This document shows positions 7,297-15,100 of a stretch of 64,000 nucleotides of DNA, one piece after another; position 1 is the stretch's first letter; each line of letters opens with the position of its first letter. This DNA is from Oscillospiraceae bacterium (GTDB lineage: Bacteria > Bacillota > Clostridia > Oscillospirales > Oscillospiraceae), in the NCBI GenBank assembly GCA_017405865.1, contig JAFQZN010000007.1, forward strand, positions 1 through 64,000, in the 5' to 3' direction. The translations under genes and the position numbers were made by a program. The notes below the pieces were generated by a model. It saw nothing but the letters and a program-made list of their open reading frames with translations, made no database searches and was not told where the DNA came from.

Positions 7297-8673
7297 CTAC
7301 GCCGCGTTCGCAATATCGTAGGTCGCCACGATTCGGTCATATTCCGCAATGCTGCTGCGGAGCAGATTTATGAAATCGGCTTCCGCATACATGCCGTCGG
7401 CATTTGGCGCGATTCCCGCAAAGCGCATGGGAACGATGGCAGGATGCTGCGCCAGATCCAGCAGCGGGGCTGCACGGAGCTGATCGACCGTCTCATAGAC
7501 CATGTCCACAGTGCAGTAGCTGCCGCCGTCCGGACCGCTCCAGCGGGAGAAGACCAGCTTGCAGCCAATCGGCGTTTTTTCGATCGCGCCGGGCAGCTCG
7601 TAGTCCTCGACGCCAAGGGCGGCGAGGACGCTACCCACGTTGGAGTCATGGCCACACAGGAAGGTAAAGACTCTGCCGTCTGCGGTCAGCTCTGCTTCGA
7701 TTTCCTGCAAAAGCGGATGAGCGACGTTCGCCGCGATCAGCGGCGCGGTAAAGAGCACGTCGCCGTAGACGTCCTTGATCTCGGATATCTCCTGCCACTG
7801 CTCGTCGGTCAACTCGTGACCGAAGGCGGCCTTAACCGCGTCCGGCTCCTCAAAGTATTGCAGCACCAGCGCGTCGCTGACCGAACAGGCGGTTTTCAGC
7901 GAGCCCTTCACGACGGGCTCTTTTCCAAGCTCCAGCGTCAGCTGGCTGTCGTCCGTGACAAAGGCGGTCGCGCTGCCGTCCTTCCACGCCTCGGACTGTT
8001 CCATGTCGATCACGTCTGCGATCAGCTCGTAGTTATCCGCAAGATCGTTCACGGCGTTGCCGTAGAGCTCCCAGACCTGGGCAGTCGCGTCGGTGTTATA
8101 CGCCGGGGACACAAAGGTGAGCTGCGGGTGGAACACAGGGTCCATCGTGTCATATTCCGCATGGGTTTCGATCGGTGTGTTCGCCGTCGGCAGCAGTCCG
8201 GAAACGAAATACTCCGCCGTGGCGATGGTTCGCTGCTTGGAGTTGGCGTAGATGCGAACCTCGTCCGCCGTCGGATGATAGTTTTCGGGGAACAGGCTTT
8301 CTGCTTCCAGCCATTTGCGGAAATACTGTCCCATCTCTGTTTCCAGCACGCCGCCGCGCAGGGACAACTCGCTGGGATTGGAGGACCATGCAAACCATTC
8401 GTGCGGCGTGATGGTGCCGAGCGCCGAGCCGCTGCCGCTCAAGGGGGAGCGGATGTTGTGCCTGCTGAGTACCACGACCTGCTCCAGTTCATATCCCTCC
8501 CGGGACAGGCTGCCGACGCCGGCAGGAACTGCATCTGCAGTATCTGATGGAATACCTGCATTATTGCGGAAAAGGCCCGCCCAGAACAAGCACTGGACGA
8601 TCAGAACGCAAACCAGTATGAGCGAAACTGCGATCAGCAGTCCGCGCAGCGTCTTGGATGTATCTTTTTTCAT
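7297..8673 (-). CDS. Membrane-anchored histidine-type acid phosphatase (branch 2, phytase-like)
   Basis: The 458-aa protein has one N-terminal transmembrane segment (about residues 10-34, LLIAVSLILVCVLIVQCLF) and no evident cleavage site, so it is probably anchored with the enzyme outside. The phosphohistidine motif is RHNIRSP (residues 71-77), a variant of RHGxRxP with Asn for Gly. The proton-donor motif is HD in FLCGHDSNVG about 320 residues later, both typical of histidine acid phosphatases, glucose-1-phosphatase and phytase. It probably releases phosphate from organic esters at the cell surface. The start has GGAGGG 9 bases upstream. It is transcribed alone from a promoter with an overlapping dyad. 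Confidence 0.85.
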   Translation of the reverse strand: MKKDTSKTLRGLLIAVSLILVCVLIVQCLFWAGLFRNNAGIPSDTADAVPAGVGSLSREGYELEQVVVLSRHNIRSPLSGSGSALGTITPHEWFAWSSNPSELSLRGGVLETEMGQYFRKWLEAESLFPENYHPTADEVRIYANSKQRTIATAEYFVSGLLPTANTPIETHAEYDTMDPVFHPQLTFVSPAYNTDATAQVWELYGNAVNDLADNYELIADVIDMEQSEAWKDGSATAFVTDDSQLTLELGKEPVVKGSLKTACSVSDALVLQYFEEPDAVKAAFGHELTDEQWQEISEIKDVYGDVLFTAPLIAANVAHPLLQEIEAELTADGRVFTFLCGHDSNVGSVLAALGVEDYELPGAIEKTPIGCKLVFSRWSGPDGGSYCTVDMVYETVDQLRAAPLLDLAQHPAIVPMRFAGIAPNADGMYAEADFINLLRSSIAEYDRIVATYDIANAA

Positions 8674-8789
8674 TTGGTTATAACCCTCCTGCTTTCGAGA
8701 TGTAGGATCTCACTAAAAACAATTTCATACGAAATCTCAACATTGACCGTGCTTTCTTTGTGCGTCTTCCTCCACTGCTCCATTACAGA

Positions 8790-8833
8790 CGCCCTGTTTT
8801 TTCTATTATACAGAAAACAGGGGCGTTTGTACA
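8790..8833 (-). promoter_or_regulatory. Phosphatase promoter with dyad around the -10
   Basis: On the minus strand TGTACA (8828-8833), 17 bases, then TATAAT (8805-8810). The inverted arms CGCCCTGTTTT (8790-8800) and AAAACAGGGGCG (8814-8825) bracket the -10, with one extra G in the second arm. The weak -35 and the dyad suggest regulated expression; the regulator is not visible. Confidence 0.55.
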
Positions 8834-8849
8834 GTATTTTGACAGCTGA

Positions 8850-8962
8850 CGTGAAAAATCCTGAAACCATACGATTTCAGGATCTTTTCACGTTTTGTTT
8901 CTCTGTCGGGTTTTTCGTGCGGGATCGCCTCCGCAGGGCGCAGTCGGCGGTCCCTGCGGAGG
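8850..8962. terminator. Two hairpins ending the minus-strand surface-protein cluster
   Basis: A strong hairpin gtgaaaaatcctgaaa / tttcaggatcttttcac (8850-8892, with one G-T pair) is preceded on the minus strand by a GC hairpin cctccgcaggg / ccctgcggagg (8928-8962). Together they close the transcript that ends with the 48-aa peptide. The stretch 8674-8988 otherwise holds only the phosphatase promoter. Confidence 0.75.
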
Positions 8963-8988
8963 GCGTTACGGCCCTTGTCAGAGCAGGA

Positions 8989-9135
8989 TCACGGGTAGAT
9001 CGGCGTTTCCCAGCCGCTGGGCTGCGGCGCATCGGCTTCGGTGACGACCGGCAGATCCCAATCCTTGCCGGAGGCTGTCAGCACATCGCGCAGGACGAGT
9101 GCCGTAACGGTTACTTCAGGTTTTTCAAATTTCAT
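8989..9135 (-). CDS. 48-aa peptide, candidate exported peptide of the NHLM cluster
   Basis: A short frame begins 18 bases after the stop of the 2742-aa giant protein gene and ends just before the terminator hairpins, so it looks translationally coupled. The sequence starts MKFEKPEVTVTALVLRDVLT, continues ASGKDWDLPVVTEADAPQPS and ends GWETPIYP. The beginning resembles, from memory and not checked, a common Clostridia small-protein pattern in which a Pro-Glu-hydrophobic stretch precedes a DV[IL]TxSG motif. There is no Cys and no signal peptide; the tail is Pro- and aromatic-rich and ends in Pro like the double-glycine peptide upstream. SG may be a cleavage site in place of GG. The ribosome site (GCGGTGAT) is modest. 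Function unknown. Confidence 0.6.
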   Translation of the reverse strand: MKFEKPEVTVTALVLRDVLTASGKDWDLPVVTEADAPQPSGWETPIYP

Positions 9136-9153
9136 TTTAATCACCGCTTTTCG

Positions 9154-12100
9154 TTATTCGACGTCGAAGTAGGTTTTTGCCGCCATGCTGTACCAATACA
9201 GCGCTTTTACCACATTTTGCAGCGTTTGATCGCCGCTGTCGAACACATTGATGAGATACTCTCCGGCATTGGCCGTGATGCTGATGTCTCCGAAGGTCAG
9301 CGTGTGATCCTTGAACACGTACGCTGCCGCAATGTCGGGGATCTCAAAATAGATATAGTCGTCTCTTACGCCATAGGTCAGCTTGTCGCTGCCGAGCTTC
9401 ACCGTCAGCGCGTCAAGCTTTTGCTGATCTGTCACAGTGAAGTACAGACGGTACGATGTCTTTGAATCCAGCACAAGAGAGGAGCCGTAGTAGCGGATGC
9501 CGCAGGCTTCTGCAAAGCCGTCCGGGAAGGTGGTAGTGTTCAATGTGTTGACATCGTCGAGTGAATAGGCAAGTCCCTGATCTGCCAGCGCGTACACGTT
9601 GTAATCGAACTGGAGCTGGCTCTTTGCACCATAGATCAGCATCGCCTTGCAGAGCGCCCGCAGATGCCCGACCTTCGTCAGATCATTCTCCACCAGCGGG
9701 AGCAGCGCCTCGTCCTTCGCGCCGAGAACATACCTTGCATACTGTGCGACAGAATACTGCTGCTCTGCGACCAGCTTCTGTGCGTCATATAGCTTTGCAG
9801 TGACAGTATCCGTCATTTCCGCCGCGGCGACCTGCACCGACGTCTTATAGCGCAGACTGCTGTCCGGTGTCAGATCGTCGAAGGTCACGGTTTTCGTCAG
9901 TCCCCTGCCCCATGTGAAGACGATCTTGGCGGTGTCCTGCGGCACGTCGTTCAGCTGCACGTAGAAGTTGATGCCGATGTCGCCCGCAAGCGTCAGGGAG
10001 TTTCCGACAAAGTACTTGACCGTCGGATTTGCCTCAAGGAAGCTTGCCGTGACGGTGACGTTGGAGGCAGGCATCGTGAACTGATCATTCATAACCGCCA
10101 GCGCAGCGCCTTCCGCGTCTGCGACCGTAAGGCCGCCCAGTACATAGCCGCTCTCCGGCGTGACCGTAAGGGTGATGCGCGAGCCTGCCGCTGCAATGCT
10201 CTGGCTTGCCGTTACGCTGCCGTGCTGCGTTTCGGCGATCGTAATGCTGTAGGGCGCGGGAGTAAAGGTTGCCACTACGATGAGGTTGGCAGCAGGCATG
10301 ACCAGCGTATTGTCGGTCAGCTCATAGGTATGATAGGAAAAATCGTAAACAGTCAGCGTTTGCAGCGCACAGCCCTCGGCAGGGGTCACGGTAAATACGA
10401 TCGCGTCTCCGATGTGCGCAGTAGACTGACTGACCGTGACGCTGCCGTTGCTTGTCGGCAGCACCGAGATCGTATAGTCGATCGCGGCAAAGCGCGGCGT
10501 AACAGTGACGTCGGAGGCAGGCATGACGAAGGTATTCTCCGTCACAAGCTCGACCGGCTGACCGCTTGCATCGGTAACAGTAAATTCACTGAAGCGGTAG
10601 CCCTCTGCTGCGTCAGCCGTCAGCGTGATCGTATCGCCCATGTGCGCAGGATTCGGCGTCGCGCTGGCGCTGCCGCCCGGGGCGGTGCTGAACTGAACGG
10701 TATAATCCGCCAGCGTGAAGGCTGCCTCGACCGTAACGTTGCAGGCAGGCATGATGAAGCTGTCTTCCGTGGCAAGCGCAACCGGCTGCCCGTTTTCATC
10801 GGTGACGGTATAGCCTTGCAGGATGTAGCCGACTGCGGGACCGGCGGTCAGGGTGATCGTGTTGCCGACATGGGCGCGGTTGGGATCGCCGCTGACGCTG
10901 ACAGTGCCGTTGGCAGCCTCCAGCACGGTCACCGTGTAGTCAATGGGTGTGAAGCTCGGCGTAACGGTGACGTCGGCTGCCGGCATCACAAAGCTGTTTT
11001 CCGTTGCAAGCTCCACGGTCTGATCAAGCGCGTCGGTAACGGTGTAATGGCTGAACGTGTAGCCCGCTGCCGGGGCGGCTGTCAGGGTGACAGTCTGGCC
11101 GTCGTAGACCGTTTCCCGATCCATACCGGCAGTGCCGCCCTCCGCCGCCGCAAACGTGACCGTGCGGGCGATCGCGGGGATAGCGACGTATTTGTAAGAG
11201 CTCAACGCTGTGCTTTCATCCCATGCAGCGGCGCTCTCGCGGTCGTTTTCCTCGCTGACCAGCACACCGCAGGCCTTCGTTTCGTCGGTCAGATTGACCC
11301 GTTCGATCTGGTCGCCCACGCGCTCATGGAAGGCGCGGCTGTCCGCGCGCGCGACGAAGGTGCAGCCCGCCGTCACATCCAGGCAGGCAACGTTGCGGTT
11401 GCTTGCCATCGCGGCGGTATCGGCATGACTGCCGACGCTGATCTGCATCGAGGCGCCGTTGACCAGGTGCAAAATGCTGTCGTTATAGATCAGGTCTACG
11501 CCGACGCTCGAGGCAGTGCCGGGGACGTTGACCGTGACGGATGCGCCGTCGACCGTCAGCGCCTTGCGGACGTGAATGCCGTAATACCGGATCGCTTCGT
11601 TGTCCGCCTGTATCGTAACGTCCAGCGAGCCTGTGCCGGTGATGACGTATCCCGGCGAGGAGGCGTATGCGCAGAGGCCGTAGACCTCGGTCACTTCCTC
11701 ATCCGGCTGCGCGTCTGTGATCGTGTTGCTCCCGTTCAGCTCGATGCGCAGCGGAAGCTGCGTTGTGTCATTGGTGTTCTCGTTGTAGCGGATGCCGAAG
11801 GCCTCACCGGAGATCTTCTGCACCTCGATCTGCGCGTTCGTCAGCGACAGCGTGTTGGTCACAGGGTCGTAGGCAACTGTGCCGTCGCCCAGAATATCCG
11901 TGTAGTTCGTGCCGGTGATCCGGACGCCGCCGACGTAAATGTTCCAGGTTTTATAAGTGGTTTTCGTATCGGTGTAGACCTCACCTGCGAAGGTGACGGT
12001 CGCGGTAACGTCCGTCTGTCCGGGAAGCTCCTGCGTGGTGATGGTTGCCTCCACAGTCTCTTCCTGTCCGCAGACGGTGCAGGTAAAGCTCGCCGCTGCG

Positions 12101-15100
12101 CTGTTTCCGTTCCATGTCCAGACCGGCTCTGCATAGCTGTGATCCACGTGGACAAAGACCGCTTCGACGGTGGCAGGAAGGCTTTGCATCGTGAAGGTGT
12201 AATCCTCCGAAACGGTAATCTCCTCCGACCCGCTGTTAAAGACGTGCAGTGTGCCGAGCGCCCAGCCGTCCTCCGGGGTAACGGTCAGCGTCACCTGCTC
12301 GCCTGCCGGTACGACGTCCTTGTTCGGCACGACCGTGCCGCTGCCGGTGACGTTTACCGTGATCGGCTGCCCGATCGGTCCGAACACTGCGGTGACCGTG
12401 ACGTTTGACGCAGGCATATAGAAGTAGTAGCGTCTGCTGATGCCGCCCTCCCTGTAAAGATTTACTGCTGTCTGCGGATCATTGTCCCGCGTGACGGTCA
12501 GGCTCTTCAGCTCATAGCCGCTCTCTGGCGAGGGGGTCAGATAAACCGTTCTTTCGTAGGCCACCGCAGTCGTCTCCTGATTGTTGTACTTGACGGACAT
12601 GGCGCCATGCTCCATCGGAGCGACAGCGATCTCGAAGGTAGCTCTCTCAAATCCGGCTCTGATATTGACCGAAGCGGCAGGCATTGTAAATTGATACGTG
12701 GTTTCCCCGGTCCTTCTCAGCGTTACTGTCTGGTCGATCAGAGGTGCCTCTGCCGTGATATACTCTAACTGGAAGCCCGGCTCTATATTAAGCGTCAGCG
12801 TGACCGTATCGCCGATTGTGGCAGTCGACCTGTCCGCAGTCACAATCCCATAGGAGTTGCCTCCGTCGTAAATTGAAATGCTGTAGTTGATCTTTTGGAA
12901 GATCGGGGTAACGGTGACGTCCTCGTCCGGCATGGTAAAGTGATTGCCTTGCGTCGGGATCTCACTGCCGCTTTCGCCGATCACGGTCATTCCGACCCAG
13001 CGATAGCCCGTGTCCGGCGTTGCGCTCACCGTGACCGTGGTATTGGGGTCTGCCCTGCGGCAATCTGCCTGCGCCGTACCGCCGACCACGTTTTCCACAT
13101 TGACCGCATGACCGTAGACGTAGAAGGTCGCCGTCAGAAATACGTCCTCGCTCGGCATGACAAAGCTGTCGCCTGTGAGCATATAGGAGGTAGCGGCTTC
13201 GTCGCTGTAATAGATCGTAACGCTTTCGCGGCGGCAGCCGTCCTCCGGGACGATGCGGTACGTGACCGTGCTGCCGGGGAACGCCCTGCCGTCGATATGA
13301 TCGACCAGCTCAATGACGCCGCCGTCTGTCGAATCGTCGATCTCGATGATGTAGTAGGTCTTCGGCGCGATGCTTACGATCCGTGCAGGATCGCCGTTTC
13401 CGTCCAGAACATAGTGCCCGCCCGACCAGCTGTGGCTCACCGGCTTGATGACGTCCACATACGAAGAGAGCATCAGCGCGCTGTTTTTCGCATAAATGGC
13501 ATAACCGCCGCTGACGTCACAGCTCGCATAGACGGTAACGTTGTTTTCATACACTTCCGAGGAATACGTGCCAATCGTGATGTTATCTGCCAGGATCGCA
13601 GCGTTCGACACGGACGAATCACTGCCGGCTGTGTTCGTTGAAAGAACGATGGCATTGAGATCGCATGCCTTGAGATTCAGCATGCCTGCGCGGATCGCAT
13701 ACTGGCGGGCGTAGACATTCACAGACGGCGCGCTCTCCGGATCCTCAATCGTCAGGGTGCCGCCAACGTGGATGCCCTCTCTCGCTGCGTTGCTGACCGT
13801 CAGCATACCGCCGCCGATGATGCGCAGATTGCCGGTAGCGTAGATGCCGTAGTTGTGCTCCTCACTGCACAGCTCCGTTCTGCCGAAGTCCAGCACGATG
13901 GTAAGGTTCTGCATCGTCGTGTAGATCGGCGCGTCCGGCTTGCCGTCGGTTGTGCCGTTGGCGGTGATTCGACCGGAGAGATAGAGCGTGTTTTCAAGCG
14001 GATCGTAGTAGGATCCGCCCATGCCGGGCAGGAAATCGGCGTTTTCGCTGGTCACCTGCACGCCGTTGATCCAAAGCTCGTAAGCAATCTCCGTATCGGG
14101 GATCTCCCCGGAGGGTGCAATGTAGACCGTGGAGCAATGGCCGCCGGTCGTGGTGTTCTTGAAATAATAGCAGTAGAGGCTGCCTACCTCCCTCTCGATC
14201 GAAGTGTTATTGGGCGTCCAGACCCGTTCACCGGCAGAGAGGGTGAGGCTGCCGGAGCACACTGTGCTGCCGTACAGCTTATATTCCGCCAGGATGGCGT
14301 CTGCATAGGGAGACGTGGCGTAAACGACAGCGTTGTTCTTCCAGATTGCCTCCGGATCGTCAGAGCCAATCTCAATCACGCCTCCGTCGTATACGGCGAC
14401 GTTCGTGTAATAAGTATAGCTTACCGCTTTGATCGGCGTCTTGCCGCTGCTCAAGCCGCCGCTTGTAACGACTGCCTGCAGCTTGACGTTCCAAAGATAG
14501 ATAAAGTTGGCAATCAGTGCATTCTGTTGTGCTTCGATCTCCACGGTTGGCTGTGTATCCGGATCCTGACCGTCAAAGTATATCTTGCCTCCCCTTCCGA
14601 CGCAGGAGATGCCAGCGCCGGTGATGTCGTACATCTGCAGCGTACCGCCGCCGCGGATATGTACGTTGCAGCCGGAGGCAGCAAATATGCCGTTGCCGTG
14701 ACCGGACACACTCGCAACGCAGTCGTCCTCCAGCACGATATAAAGGTCAGGCAGCTTACTGTAGATCGCGCAGGCGATACTGTTGACTACCATCGGTCGG
14801 TCAAGCGCGATCTCGCCGGTAAGATGCAGCGTATTTGTCGCGGGATCGAAGCTGCAGCCCTCCAGTCCCGGCAAATCGTCCTTGTTATTCACGCTCACGC
14901 GTTCGCCGTTGATCCAGAGATCATAGCTCTGCACCTGCGCAGGCGCCTGCTGCGGCTCGATGCGGACCGTTCCGGCGGTCGCGCCGTAGCGGTCGATGAC
15001 GGTACGGTTATTGCCGATCCCTCCGCCCTCCGGCGTAACGATATGCTCTGTGTCGGTGATGGTGAGCGTTGTAGTTGCGTACAGAGCGTAGAACTTATCC

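Noticed and set aside
6054..7349. Minus-strand 431-aa frame across the DUF1846 gene and its terminator
   Set aside because: It runs through a strong terminator hairpin and is antisense to a clear family member.
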